Below, one piece after another: positions 7,019 to 15,727 of a stretch of 36,209 nt of DNA (position 1 is the first letter of the stretch; every line of letters begins with the position of its first letter). The notes under the pieces were generated by a model. It made no database searches, was not told the origin of the DNA, and was given only the letters and a program-made list of their open reading frames with translations. The stretch lies in assembly GCF_001310895.1 (NCBI RefSeq), contig NZ_BAZS01000037.1, positions 1 to 36,209 of the forward strand. The letters run 5' to 3'. The translations under genes were made by a program, and so were the position numbers. The stretch is from Virgibacillus halodenitrificans JCM 12304. Lineage in GTDB: Bacteria; Bacillota; Bacilli; Bacillales; Amphibacillaceae.

Positions 7019-8386
7019 ATGAGTGAAAAAACGTTAGCCTATTTACAAGAAAACCGATCAACCTTACTTGATAAATTGAATGAATTTTTATCTATACCAA
7101 GTGTAAGTACAAGTAAAGAGCATAAAGAAGACATTCATAAAGCTGCTGATTTTATTGTGAATTATTTAAACGATATTGGTTTTGATAAAGTAGAAAAACA
7201 GCAAACAAAGGGGCACCCTCTTGTTTATGCAGAGTATAATGAAGCAGGGCCGGAAGCTCCTACCGTTTTATTTTACGGGCATTATGATGTGCAGCCTGTC
7301 GATCCCATTGAGCTTTGGGAGAGTGACCCTTTTCAACCTGAAATAAGAGACGGTCGTTTATATGCGCGAGGTTCAAGTGATGATAAAGGACAGGTGTTTA
7401 TGCACCTGGCAGTTTTTGAAGCATATATGAGAACAGAGGGGAAACTGCCACTCAATGTAAAGGTATGTATTGAAGGAGAAGAGGAAATTGGCAGTGAGAA
7501 TTTATATGAAATTCTCCAAGAGAAAAAGGAAATGTTTCAAGCCGATTTTGCAGTCATTTCTGACTCTGGAATGATCGCTAAAAATCAGCCAACAATTTTG
7601 TATGGTTTGAAAGGATTCACTGGGATTGAAATCAATGTGAACGGGCCGGATCATGATTTGCATTCAGGCATGTATGGTGGCGCCATTCGAAACCCACTTA
7701 TGGCTTTAAGTCATATTTTGGCTTCCATGAAGAATCAAGATGAAGTCGTAACTGTAGATGGGTTTTATAATGATGTGGAGCCCCTGTCTGAATATGAGCG
7801 TAAGTTGATTGATCAAGTTCAAGGTGAAGACTATACGATTTCAACCGGAGTTAAAGAAACGGTTTCAGAAAAAGGGTATACAGCGAAAGAGCATACAATG
7901 GCACGTCCAACTCTCGAAATTAACGGGATGTTTGGTGGCTATCAAGGAGAAGGAACGAAAACAATTATTCCTTCCTCTGCAACTGCTAAAATTACCTGCC
8001 GTCTAGTCCCCGGCCAGGACCCTGTGAAGATCCAACAGTTGCTTGAAGAGCATATTAATAAAGTGGTTCCAACTGGAGTTAACGTGGAAGTGAAAAAAGA
8101 AAAGCTTTCAGCCAAGGCGTATAAAGTAGAGCCAGAGCATGCGTTAATTCAAAAAGCAGCCGCTAGTTATTCAAAAGCATTTGGAAAGGATACTGTTTAT
8201 GTAAGAATGGGCGGTTCTATTCCGGTTGTTGAATGGATAGAAGATATTTATAACATACCAATTGTTTTATTAGGTTTTGGTACACCAGATGATAGATTAC
8301 ATTCTCCTAATGAGAGCTTTCCAATGGACAGTTTTGAAAAAGGAATGGAGACCCTAGTTTATTATTGGAATGAAGTTATTAAATAA
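7019..8386 (+). CDS. M20 family metallopeptidase (dipeptidase)
   Basis: A cytosolic zinc peptidase of about 455 residues, M20 family (dipeptidase/CNDP-like group). Metal and catalytic residues are visible: H88 and D90 in GHYDVQPV, the bridging Asp in ARGSSDDKG (about 121), the Glu pair in EGEEEIGS (about 153-155), Asp in ISDSG, and the last His in DRLHSPNE. The middle part, with DLHSGMYGG, is the dimerisation/lid domain. There is no signal peptide. The start is ATG at 7019, seven bases after GGAGG. Substrate cannot be fixed from sequence; general peptide or Xaa-amino acid hydrolysis is the safe statement. Transcribed alone or with the next gene 69 bases downstream. Confidence 0.85.
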   Translation: MSEKTLAYLQENRSTLLDKLNEFLSIPSVSTSKEHKEDIHKAADFIVNYLNDIGFDKVEKQQTKGHPLVYAEYNEAGPEAPTVLFYGHYDVQPVDPIELWESDPFQPEIRDGRLYARGSSDDKGQVFMHLAVFEAYMRTEGKLPLNVKVCIEGEEEIGSENLYEILQEKKEMFQADFAVISDSGMIAKNQPTILYGLKGFTGIEINVNGPDHDLHSGMYGGAIRNPLMALSHILASMKNQDEVVTVDGFYNDVEPLSEYERKLIDQVQGEDYTISTGVKETVSEKGYTAKEHTMARPTLEINGMFGGYQGEGTKTIIPSSATAKITCRLVPGQDPVKIQQLLEEHINKVVPTGVNVEVKKEKLSAKAYKVEPEHALIQKAAASYSKAFGKDTVYVRMGGSIPVVEWIEDIYNIPIVLLGFGTPDDRLHSPNESFPMDSFEKGMETLVYYWNEVIK

Positions 8387-8455
8387 GACAGAATAAAGGT
8401 TTGTTTAAAAGTACAAACAGGGTATGGAATAGTTATATGGAGAGGAGTGGTGATG

Positions 8456-9214
8456 ATGAAATTTGCAATTGTTACTGGGGTGTCCAGAGGCTTAGGACTG
8501 TCAATTGCTAAACTTTTTATGGAGCAAGGTGTGCATGTACTTGGCATTTCCAGAAATAAAACGGACCAACTGAGCAGGCATGCTGCCGATAATAATGTTA
8601 TTTTCAAGCATTATAGTTGTGATTTAGCGGACAATTCTGCAATAAATGCAACAATCTCTGAAGTCATTGCCGACTTAAATGAACAGGAAGTAACAGGCCT
8701 TTACCTTGTTAATAATGCTGGTGTCATCGAGCCGGTTGATCAAGCGATGAATATAAAAGCGGATGACATAATTAATCATATTCAAATTAATCTCACTTCA
8801 TCAATGCTTTTGATGAATGCATTTTTAAAGAAAGCTACAATGGATGATCTGCTATTTATTGGAGCCACAGTCTCCTCAGGTGCTGCTGAAAGGCCAGTAG
8901 ATGGCTGGAGTGCGTATTGCAGTTCAAAAGCCGCTGTTAATATGTATACAAAAACAGTCGCCTTGGAACAGGATGAACGTAAAACAGAGAATAAAATAAT
9001 TGCATTTAGTCCAGGCATTATGGACACGGATATGCAAAAACAAATACGTTCCAGTACCAAAGAGGAGTTTGCAGAAATCGATAAATTTAAAGCTTATAAA
9101 GAGAATGATTTACTGAGAAAAACTGACACAGTTGCAGGTGTTTTAGTAGACATAATTACAGATGAATCAAGTGTTATTAATGGGAAAATATATAATGTTA
9201 CGGATTATGTATAA
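8456..9214 (+). CDS. Short-chain dehydrogenase, YueD-like (benzil reductase type)
   Basis: NAD(P)-dependent short-chain dehydrogenase of about 252 residues. The cofactor motif TGVSRGLG is at the N-terminus, NNAG in the middle and the catalytic YCSSK after about residue 155, with an active-site Ser before it in ATVSSGAAERP. Overall it resembles B. subtilis YueD, which reduces benzil to (S)-benzoin; the natural substrate is not known. The start region reads GTG GTG ATG ATG. ATG 8456 is preferred because it lies eight bases after AGGAG; 8453 is possible. Confidence 0.75.
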   Translation: MKFAIVTGVSRGLGLSIAKLFMEQGVHVLGISRNKTDQLSRHAADNNVIFKHYSCDLADNSAINATISEVIADLNEQEVTGLYLVNNAGVIEPVDQAMNIKADDIINHIQINLTSSMLLMNAFLKKATMDDLLFIGATVSSGAAERPVDGWSAYCSSKAAVNMYTKTVALEQDERKTENKIIAFSPGIMDTDMQKQIRSSTKEEFAEIDKFKAYKENDLLRKTDTVAGVLVDIITDESSVINGKIYNVTDYV

Positions 9215-9260
9215 AGGAAAAAGACTCATTATATCCGCCCTGTCATATTTCCACCCTCTG

Positions 9261-9269
9261 CATACCATA
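9261..9269 (+). promoter_or_regulatory. Possible sporulation-type -10 before yjcZ-like gene
   Basis: CATACCATA fits the CATANNNTA -10 pattern of mother-cell sigma-K promoters. No convincing -35 AC element is found at the right distance, so this is only a candidate. Confidence 0.25.
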
Positions 9270-9291
9270 TATTAATTGAGGAGGGGAAATA

Positions 9292-9408
9292 ATGAGTAAA
9301 AGTGGAGTAGGCTATGGAGGCGGGTTCGCCCTGCTAGTCGTATTATTTATTTTATTAATTATCATTGGTACTTCCTATACAGGCGGTTATGGTAGGGGAT
9401 ATTGTTAA
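9292..9408 (+). CDS. YjcZ family sporulation miniprotein
   Basis: A 38-residue protein. It begins [17 protein letters not shown], has one hydrophobic helix (about residues 12-26, ending in LLIIIGTSY) and ends GGYGRGYC. Gly/Tyr-rich ends around a single membrane helix are the pattern of the YjcZ/YczN family of small sporulation proteins, found in many paralogues in Bacillaceae. The ribosome binding site GAGGAGGGG lies a few bases before the ATG. The gene is too short for usual ORF cut-offs. Confidence 0.85.
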   Translation: MSKSGVGYGGGFALLVVLFILLIIIGTSYTGGYGRGYC

Positions 9409-9433
9409 AAAATTTATACTTCCGTACTATATA

Positions 9434-9465
9434 AAAAATGCAGAGGAACTTTCCTCTGCATTTTT
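9434..9465. terminator. Bidirectional terminator yjcZ-like / ABC permease
   Basis: AAAAATGCAGAGGAA is followed almost at once by TTCCTCTGCATTTTT: a 15-bp complementary stem with a very small loop (effectively ACTT), A-run and T-run on the two sides. It lies between two convergent genes. Confidence 0.9.
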
Positions 9466-9467
9466 CA

Positions 9468-11099
9468 TTATATTCGCTGATGTGCATTTTGTTTTAGTTT
9501 ACTTTTTAGAAGGTAATCTATAATTAGAATTGCCGTCACCAATAGAATTAGTAAAATTCCTGAAGTTAAATAAAGACCTTGTATGAAGGAGATATTCCAA
9601 ACTAAAAGAACAAGTAAACCAAACAGTCCTATTTCAATAATAACTGCTATTAACCCAATCATTCTTGTCTTAAAAACCTCTTGCTCATCTGTCCAATTCA
9701 GTTTAGGATTATCCAAATCAAGATAGGTCCCTAGCATGCTTGTAAACCAACTGGAGAGTAACACAATAATGAGCCAAATGAAGGTTAGAGTAAAAGATAG
9801 TTTAAAGGCAAATATACAAGCTGCTAATATCAGTCCTATAGGAATAAGATTTATAATCCATGCAACTGCAATTTTGCTATAGAAAATTTGCTTAGGTTGT
9901 AATGGCAGGAATAAATTGGAATTCCAATCTTTCCCTTCCCTTGACAAGGATGTATAGGATGTAGCATTTGCCCCTAATATAAACATTGAGGCCAAGAATA
10001 ATACAAGTAATTGTTCTTTTGTTGAGAATATATCCATCATTCCTGTAACACTAGTGCCCGAATCAAGCATAAAAATAATAAACAGAAACACAGGTGCAAA
10101 TAAGCTTTGAATAACGCAATTCATTAAAAATGTGGGCGTGCGAAAGATAACAAGTAGTTCTTTTCGAATATAGGAAAGCCAGACAGGGCGCTTTTTAATA
10201 TGTTTAGATACTGTACCAGTTGTTTTTTTATGTGACTTTTTGTTTCCGGTCCCCAACAGCCCTTTTATATACCAAATTTGCCCAAGGCATATAAAAAGAA
10301 GAAATGCAATGCCAGTGAGAATTAATATACCTAGAAAGAATAGCAGTCCCCCACTTGCTAGGGCCATTGTGCTGAAATAAGCTGGTGGGTAGAAGGAAGT
10401 AATGAGTTTGAGTAGCCCATCTTTTTCCTGTATATAACTGGCTACATCTTGCATCATCATCTCCGTGTTTGTATTTAAACGCACGACAACGTTGATTAAA
10501 ATAATAAAAGACAATGAAGCAATCCCAGCAATGATCTTGGATCGTTCTTTATTTTTGGTGATATTTACAAATCTCATTACGAACATCAATAAGATGGAAG
10601 CAATCGAAAATGGGATAATCGGTAATAAAATAAATAAAATAAATCCAATTATATAATAGAAAAAAGAAGCACTGGCGGCATTTCCATAATACACAAAGGC
10701 TGGCAGATAGATTGCGGCGCTCGTTATGTACAAATAGATAAAAGGTTGAGCTGATTTTCCTAATAATAGCTGATAACCATGAAACGGATAAGGGAGAAAT
10801 GAGATAATATCTTCTGCGAAATAAAAAGCACTTAGCACAGTAATAAAACTCATAAAAAATAACAGCACATGCATAACGACAAATAGTAAACCAATAATGA
10901 CGGTTTCTTGCCCTAAAGGGTTTAGAGCATCATATAATGTATTTATAATCTCTCTCAATGAAGATAAATAAAAAAAGACAAGTGGAATAAGAAACAAGGC
11001 AGCAACAACCAATAGCCCAATTTGTGAATTGCTTTTTCCAGCTCTTGAATAATGCATTTTCAATATCGTTTTTATTAATAACCATGTTCTATTCATCAC
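9468..11099 (-). CDS. ABC exporter permease, multi-spanning
   Basis: An integral membrane protein of 543 residues with about a dozen hydrophobic segments in two blocks, separated by a short basic loop (about 285-305, NKKSHKKTTG) and a second half beginning YIRKELLVIFRTP. This layout matches the large single-chain permeases that pair with an ABC ATPase in putative exporters of Bacillaceae. The start overlaps the end of the ATPase gene by 11 bases, so the two are co-translated and form one transporter. The substrate is unknown. It is not an ecsB (no hit/ecsA neighbours). Confidence 0.75.
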   Translation of the reverse strand: MMNRTWLLIKTILKMHYSRAGKSNSQIGLLVVAALFLIPLVFFYLSSLREIINTLYDALNPLGQETVIIGLLFVVMHVLLFFMSFITVLSAFYFAEDIISFLPYPFHGYQLLLGKSAQPFIYLYITSAAIYLPAFVYYGNAASASFFYYIIGFILFILLPIIPFSIASILLMFVMRFVNITKNKERSKIIAGIASLSFIILINVVVRLNTNTEMMMQDVASYIQEKDGLLKLITSFYPPAYFSTMALASGGLLFFLGILILTGIAFLLFICLGQIWYIKGLLGTGNKKSHKKTTGTVSKHIKKRPVWLSYIRKELLVIFRTPTFLMNCVIQSLFAPVFLFIIFMLDSGTSVTGMMDIFSTKEQLLVLFLASMFILGANATSYTSLSREGKDWNSNLFLPLQPKQIFYSKIAVAWIINLIPIGLILAACIFAFKLSFTLTFIWLIIVLLSSWFTSMLGTYLDLDNPKLNWTDEQEVFKTRMIGLIAVIIEIGLFGLLVLLVWNISFIQGLYLTSGILLILLVTAILIIDYLLKSKLKQNAHQRI

Positions 11100-11802
11100 T
11101 AGTCAGCTCCAGAAAAACTTGCTCTAATGATTGGTTTGTCTGAAATTGTTTACGCATTTCAGCTAAGCCACCGTAAAAAATAAGCTCTCCATTTTTGATG
11201 ATAGCAACTTCATCACATAGCTGTTCCACTACCTCCAGACCATGGCTGGAAAAGAAGACAGTTTTCCCTTTAGCCGCATGTTCACGCATCATTTCTTTAA
11301 GCATATAAGCAGATTTAGGGTCTAAACCGGTTAGTGGTTCATCAAGAATCCAGATGTCGGGATCATGCAGAAGAACACCAGTAACAATAATTTTCTGTCG
11401 CATACCATGGGAATATGTTTGAATATAGTCTTGAAGAGCTTCATAAATATTAAATTGGGTAGTCAGCCGTTCAATTCGTTCTTTTCGGGTGGTTTCAGGA
11501 ACTTCAAATATATCTCCAATGAAATTCAAATAATCAATACCTTTTAACCTTAGAAACATATCGGGTTGATCAGGTACATAACCAATGTGTTGTTTCGCTT
11601 GAATGGGCTCTTTCTCAATATCAAAGCCATTTAGTGTAATAGTACCTGCATCTATGGGTAATATACCTGTCATCATTTTAATGGTGGTAGATTTCCCCGC
11701 ACCATTTGGGCCAAGAAATCCAATAATTTTACCATCAGGAATGGTTAAATTCATTGATTTAATTCCAGCAAAATCTTTACTTACATCATTAATCTCGATC
11801 AT
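11089..11802 (-). CDS. ABC transporter ATP-binding protein
   Basis: A 237-residue nucleotide-binding protein, first gene of a two-gene minus-strand operon with the permease. Walker A GPNGAGKST at 31-39, Q-loop region HIGYVPDQPDMF, signature YSHGMRQK, Walker B IWILDEPLTGLDP, switch His in FFSSHGLEV. Short with no extra C-terminal domain, as in exporters of the CcmA/NatA type. ATP hydrolysis would drive export by its partner; the substrate is unknown. On the minus strand AGGGGGA precedes the ATG. Confidence 0.85.
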   Translation of the reverse strand: MIEINDVSKDFAGIKSMNLTIPDGKIIGFLGPNGAGKSTTIKMMTGILPIDAGTITLNGFDIEKEPIQAKQHIGYVPDQPDMFLRLKGIDYLNFIGDIFEVPETTRKERIERLTTQFNIYEALQDYIQTYSHGMRQKIIVTGVLLHDPDIWILDEPLTGLDPKSAYMLKEMMREHAAKGKTVFFSSHGLEVVEQLCDEVAIIKNGELIFYGGLAEMRKQFQTNQSLEQVFLELTSDE

Positions 11803-11943
11803 AGAATCCCCCTAATCACTAATCTCTTTTATGTATTGGTGAGTATATGGTAAACTTTATGGTGGTTACAATTATCGAAAAGTACGTTATGAATAGTTTA
11901 ACATAGTTAAATGTTTTTGAAGATACAGGAAAGGAAGAAATAG

Positions 11944-12696
11944 ATGATTACAAGAAAAAGCAAACGTGAAATAGAAAAAATGCAGGCAGCAGGAGATATT
12001 CTCGTTAAATGTCATAAAGAAATAGCCAAAATGATTAAGCCTGGGATAACTACAATGGAAATCGATGCCTTTGTTGAAAAGTTTCTTGAAGAACACGGAG
12101 CAACCCCAGAGCAAAAAGGATATAGTGGATACCCATATGCTATCTGTGCCTCCTTAAATGATGAGATTTGTCATGGTTTCCCACGTGATGAAAAATTAAT
12201 TGATGGGGATATCATAACAATTGATATGGTAGTAAATCTTGATGGTGGTCTTGCTGATTCAGCCTGGACGTATGCTGTTGGTAATGTTGATGAAAAAGGA
12301 CTGCGGCTTATGGATGTAACCAAGACTGCATTGTATAAAGGGATTGAACAAGCACGTGCAGGGAAACGCATAGGAGACATCGGTCATGCTATCCAAACCT
12401 ATGCCGAAGAGGAAGGCTTTTCAGTTGTTCGTGACTTCACCGGACATGGGATTGGGCCAACGCTTCATGAGGAACCGCATATTCCGCACTTCGGATTGCC
12501 AAATAAGGGTCTTCGGTTAAAAGAAGGAATGGTTATCACGATTGAACCAATGATTAATGAAGGAGATTGGCAAAGCCAGATGGATCAGAACAATTGGACT
12601 GCCAGAACAATTGATAAAGGACGATCTGCGCAATATGAGCACACCCTTGTAATCACAAAGGATGCCCCACTAATTATTACTGATCAGGATAAATAG
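11944..12696 (+). CDS. map: Methionine aminopeptidase type I
   Basis: A 250-residue type I methionine aminopeptidase (pita-bread fold), removing the initiator Met from nascent proteins. All five metal ligands are present: D94, D105, H168, E201, E232; H77 in CHGFP is the catalytic His. There is no N-terminal zinc-finger extension. It stands outside the ribosomal-protein cluster, so it is probably the second, YflG-like enzyme that many Bacillus species have besides the essential map gene. It is divergent from the ABC operon, and the BtuF-like gene follows 17 bases later, likely in the same transcript. Confidence 0.85.
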   Translation: MITRKSKREIEKMQAAGDILVKCHKEIAKMIKPGITTMEIDAFVEKFLEEHGATPEQKGYSGYPYAICASLNDEICHGFPRDEKLIDGDIITIDMVVNLDGGLADSAWTYAVGNVDEKGLRLMDVTKTALYKGIEQARAGKRIGDIGHAIQTYAEEEGFSVVRDFTGHGIGPTLHEEPHIPHFGLPNKGLRLKEGMVITIEPMINEGDWQSQMDQNNWTARTIDKGRSAQYEHTLVITKDAPLIITDQDK

Positions 12697-12713
12697 GGAA
12701 GGGGTGTTATAAA

Positions 12714-13478
12714 ATGCGAGTAGTCTCCATTTGTCCAAGTAATACCGAAATAATGGCTTATTTGGATAGAACAAATTTGCTCGTTGGAGTAGATAACTAT
12801 TCTGATTGGCCAGAATCCATAACAAACTTACCAAAAGTCGGCCCCGACCTGTCAATTGATATGGAAAAGGTAGCAGACCTTAATCCAGATCTTGTGCTCG
12901 CTTCCTTGAGTGTACCAGGAATGGAGAAAAATATAGCTGCTCTTGATGAAAAAGGATTGCCCTATATCATTCTAGACCCGAATTCACTAAAGGAAATAGC
13001 AGATGATATAGAGAAAGCCGGGATCGCCATTGGTGAGGAAGAGCTTGGTAAGCATAAAAAAGAAGCATTTTTAACGGATCTGCAATATTATCGTGAGCAG
13101 GCGAAGGTGAAATCCGCTAAGCCTTCTCTCTATTGGGAATGGTGGCCAAAGCCTGTATTTACTCCCGGTTCTGTTAACTGGTTAACAGAAATTAGCGAAT
13201 TAGCTGGCGCTGAAAATATTTTTGCGACAGAGAAAACTGCTAATTTCCAAACCGATTGGGAAGAAGTGAAGAAGCGGGACCCTGATCATATCTGCATGGT
13301 ATGGGTAGGGGTAAAAGAAGAAAAAATGAATCCAGCTTTGGTTAGAAAGCGCCCTGGATGGGACAAGATGAAAGCAATTAAACTAGATAACATTCATGTA
13401 CTTGAAGAATCATTATTTTGCAGGCCATCCCCTCGTTTATTAGAAGGATTACGTAAATTAAAAACAGCAATCAGCTAA
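12714..13478 (+). CDS. Cobalamin-binding-like (BtuF/TroA fold) protein, no signal peptide
   Basis: A 254-residue protein with the class III solute-binding fold. The N-terminus RVVSICPSNTEIMAYL...VGVDNYSDWPE matches the mature start of BtuF/FepB-type binding proteins. Next come VADLNPDLVLAS, a central helix, and WVGVKEEKMNPALVRKRPGWDKM...IHVLEESLFCRPSPRLLEGL. It begins directly with the domain: no signal peptide or lipobox, and an in-frame TAA 24 bases upstream excludes a longer form. No transporter genes are near. It may act in the cytosol; the ligand (corrinoid, iron chelate or other) cannot be decided. The ribosome binding site is GGAAGGGG. Confidence 0.75.
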   Translation: MRVVSICPSNTEIMAYLDRTNLLVGVDNYSDWPESITNLPKVGPDLSIDMEKVADLNPDLVLASLSVPGMEKNIAALDEKGLPYIILDPNSLKEIADDIEKAGIAIGEEELGKHKKEAFLTDLQYYREQAKVKSAKPSLYWEWWPKPVFTPGSVNWLTEISELAGAENIFATEKTANFQTDWEEVKKRDPDHICMVWVGVKEEKMNPALVRKRPGWDKMKAIKLDNIHVLEESLFCRPSPRLLEGLRKLKTAIS

Positions 13479-13514
13479 AAAACAGGCTACTCCTCATAGG
13501 GTAGCCTGTTTTTT
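13477..13514 (+). terminator. Terminator after the BtuF-like gene
   Basis: ACAGGCTAC with a leading A6 pairs with GTAGCCTGT and a trailing T6 around a loop of about ten bases. It begins within the stop codon. Confidence 0.9.
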
Positions 13515-13566
13515 GAATCTAAACTACTAAAAAAGTTATCTATATACGCTTGGAAGATCATCTATC

Positions 13567-13762
13567 GCCATTGATTTCCATTACAGATGAACGCTTTCAC
13601 ACCTCCGGGTACAAGCGCGACATCTGTTCGTAACCTCACAGTGTCTTCTTTGCCGCCCGGCATGGCTTCAGCCGCTTCCTCCGCTACGCTCCGTCCAGGG
13701 TCTTCAGCTCATGCTATTCCGGCAGGAGTCGTCATCTTCCATTCCAATCAATTGGTATGGAC
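13567..13762 (-). repeat. Dispersed GC-rich Bacillaceae repeat, copy A
   Basis: A GC-rich block in AT-rich surroundings. Read on the minus strand it contains TCCTGCCGGAATAGC, then GAAGACCC, ACGGAGCGTAGCGGAGGA and a GCCGGGCGGC end. It is flanked by GGAATGGAAG on one side and GGAAATCAATGG on the other. This order of motifs is that of a repeat scattered in intergenic DNA of Bacillus-related genomes (recalled, not searched). Copy B, 130 bases on, has the same motifs in the opposite direction. A 61-codon open frame inside it is not a gene. Confidence 0.7.
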
Positions 13763-13889
13763 TTTTATCTAAGTTTAGAGTTTGCTCAATTATTTTTTTT
13801 GACAAATATATTATCACTTCGATATTTCTAACGCATCCTAGCGAAGGGAAAATATGAAGGCTCCTCAAAAATGGAAATACTCATTTTTT

Positions 13890-14039
13890 TCGTGCGATGC
13901 CTTGCTGACGTAGCTTTCCTTGTCCTGCGGGAAAAGCGAGACTAGCGAGACCCCACAGAACGGAACGTTAGTGGAGTTCGAGGAGGCTTGCAGGCCGCCC
14001 GCGGAAAGCGTAATATTTTCCTGTAGCGAGATTAAAAAA
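13890..14039 (+). repeat. Dispersed GC-rich Bacillaceae repeat, copy B
   Basis: It contains TCCTGCGGGAAAAGC (13923-13937; 13 of 15 bases equal to copy A), then GCGAGACCCC, ACGGAACGTTAGTGGAG, GAGGAGGCT and CCGCCCGCGGAAAGCG. The outer parts GCTTTCC and GGAAAGC can pair, giving a long hairpin. It lies just downstream (3' side) of the convergent nhaC-type gene. The rest of 13515-14142 holds no gene that I can support. Confidence 0.75.
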
Positions 14040-14045
14040 TCATAT

Positions 14046-14073
14046 CCACTAGTTCGCATTTTCTTCCAACTTT
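14046..14073 (+). repeat. 28-bp sequence shared with 29843-29870
   Basis: It begins CCACTAGTTCGCA and ends TCCAACT plus two bases. 24 of 28 bases equal the stretch at 29843-29870, 15.8 kb away. Both copies follow other repeat DNA. Confidence 0.75.
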
Positions 14074-14142
14074 ACAGAAAGGAACAGATCTTTATCTTTC
14101 AATTTATGTGAAAAATAATATTGCATTGTAATGAATAAATAG

Positions 14143-15507
14143 CTAGTTTTTTAGCTTTCTTCCGCCAAAGACCATTGTAATAATTGGACTTAATAGGCAA
14201 AAGAAGGCGAATGGTAAGTAAGTTAATACTGGTACGCCTAATACATCTGCAATAAATACACCACAAACACTCCAAGGAACCAATGGATTTATTACTGTTC
14301 CGGCATCCTCCAATGTCCGTGACAGTGATTTCTTAGAAAGGCCAGCTTTTTCGTATACTCCCTTAAAAGTTTCACCAGTTAGCATAATTGAAAGGTACTG
14401 TTCACCAATAGAAACGTTCACGCCAATTGCTGTAGCTGCTGTTGACAGTATAATGGTGCGCGTTTTCCTTAGTTTGGTTTGTAAAGAGAGCAGGATAGTT
14501 GGAATGATACCTGTAACAAAGAGCAACCCTCCGAAGCCTAACGCTACTATGACAAGAGAAATGGTGAACAACATACTGTTTATTCCACCCTTCGTCAATA
14601 AATCGTTAACAGGTTGAAAATCAGTTGTTGCGGTATAACCGTTAAACCAAACGTTCCAAATCTCGCTCCAAGGCAACACATCTCTTATTCCAGCTATAAA
14701 AGTTGCAACAACACTACTTAACCCCAAAGCGAGAAAAGCTGGTGTTTTTAAAATAGTGCATAAAATAATGACTAGTAACGGTATCCATGAAGACCAGTGA
14801 ATTAATCCAGTGGCTTCAAGAGCCATTTGATAATTATCTCCTGTCCCCATCGGCATGCTCTCATTAGGTGACAATAGAGCAAATAGAATAAAGGAGATGA
14901 TAAATGCTGGGATTGTTGTCAAGCTAATGTGTTTAATATGACCAAATAAGTCAACACCTACAATTGTGGATGCTAAATTGGTCGTATCAGATAAAGGCGA
15001 CATTTTATCGCCGAAAAAAGCCCCGGAAACAATAGCTCCAGCAGTTATGGCCATAGAAGCATCCAATGCTTCACTCATGCCTATAAAAGCTACGCCAATG
15101 GTTGCAGTGGTTGTTAATGAACTCCCCATTGACACACCGATAATTGCCGTAGCTGCAAATACAATGGCATAAAACCACGTACCACCAATAAGTGTAAAAC
15201 CAACATTTATTAATGATGGAATCGTGCCACTGACGATCCAGCTGCTGATCAAAATGCCAATAAGTAAAAATAAAAATATTGCCCCCATACCGGCTCTTGC
15301 TCCTTCAGTCATCCCTTCCTGAAGTTCTGTGAAAGCTATTTTCTTCATGAAGCCATAAACAATTAAAAGAAAAATCGCAAGTATAATTGGAACATGCGGG
15401 GGAGCGCCAACAGCAATAATAAAGTAGCTTATCAAACCAATAAGAATCAGAAAAGAAATGATAGCTTCCGTTAATGGTGGATGATGTTTCGGTTTAATAG
15501 GAAACAT
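14143..15507 (-). CDS. nhaC: NhaC family Na+/H+ antiporter (possible amino-acid-linked carrier)
   Basis: A 454-residue membrane protein with about 11-12 hydrophobic segments, NhaC family. Family motifs include GVSMGSSLTTTATIGVAF, GAIVSGAFFGDKMSPLSDTT and the repeated inverted half with NVSIGEQYLSIML and DAGTVINPLVPWSVCG. NhaC members exchange Na+ for H+, and some exchange organic acids (MleN). The gene is preceded by a T-box leader, so it is controlled by the charging of one tRNA. T-box-linked NhaC homologues have been proposed as tyrosine transporters, and the likely specifier here is a Tyr codon. On the minus strand GAGGAGG precedes the ATG. Confidence 0.85.
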   Translation of the reverse strand: MFPIKPKHHPPLTEAIISFLILIGLISYFIIAVGAPPHVPIILAIFLLIVYGFMKKIAFTELQEGMTEGARAGMGAIFLFLLIGILISSWIVSGTIPSLINVGFTLIGGTWFYAIVFAATAIIGVSMGSSLTTTATIGVAFIGMSEALDASMAITAGAIVSGAFFGDKMSPLSDTTNLASTIVGVDLFGHIKHISLTTIPAFIISFILFALLSPNESMPMGTGDNYQMALEATGLIHWSSWIPLLVIILCTILKTPAFLALGLSSVVATFIAGIRDVLPWSEIWNVWFNGYTATTDFQPVNDLLTKGGINSMLFTISLVIVALGFGGLLFVTGIIPTILLSLQTKLRKTRTIILSTAATAIGVNVSIGEQYLSIMLTGETFKGVYEKAGLSKKSLSRTLEDAGTVINPLVPWSVCGVFIADVLGVPVLTYLPFAFFCLLSPIITMVFGGRKLKN

Positions 15508-15534
15508 GGTGAACCTCCTCTAGGTTGAAAAATT

Positions 15535-15715
15535 AAGAACAAAGGACAATCGCCCATTTAGCAAGTTACAAACTGCGCCTCGCTAAGCATGGTGGATCGA
15601 TGTTGCCGCGGATAGCGGCGTACTTAACTGATCTCCTTACCAAACACTCCTGCTAGTTGCTAGTGAAGGGCGTTGGAGCTGGAAGTGGCTGTTTATGCAT
15701 AAGAGTTTTTATAAT
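15535..15715. repeat. GC-rich structured insert between T-box and nhaC
   Basis: About 180 bases with no gene, clearly richer in GC than the flanks, lying between the T-box terminator and the nhaC start. It holds a perfect small hairpin GCCGC-GGATA-GCGGC (15605-15619) and CTAG-TTG-CTAG. A dispersed repeat inserted in the leader is the most likely reading; no second copy is in this window. Confidence 0.4.
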
Positions 15716-15727
15716 TTCTCATTAAAT

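Noticed and set aside
13587-14111. Short open frames inside the GC-rich intergenic blocks
   Set aside because: They coincide with the dispersed repeat copies, which are open by base composition; no ribosome binding site or family resemblance.
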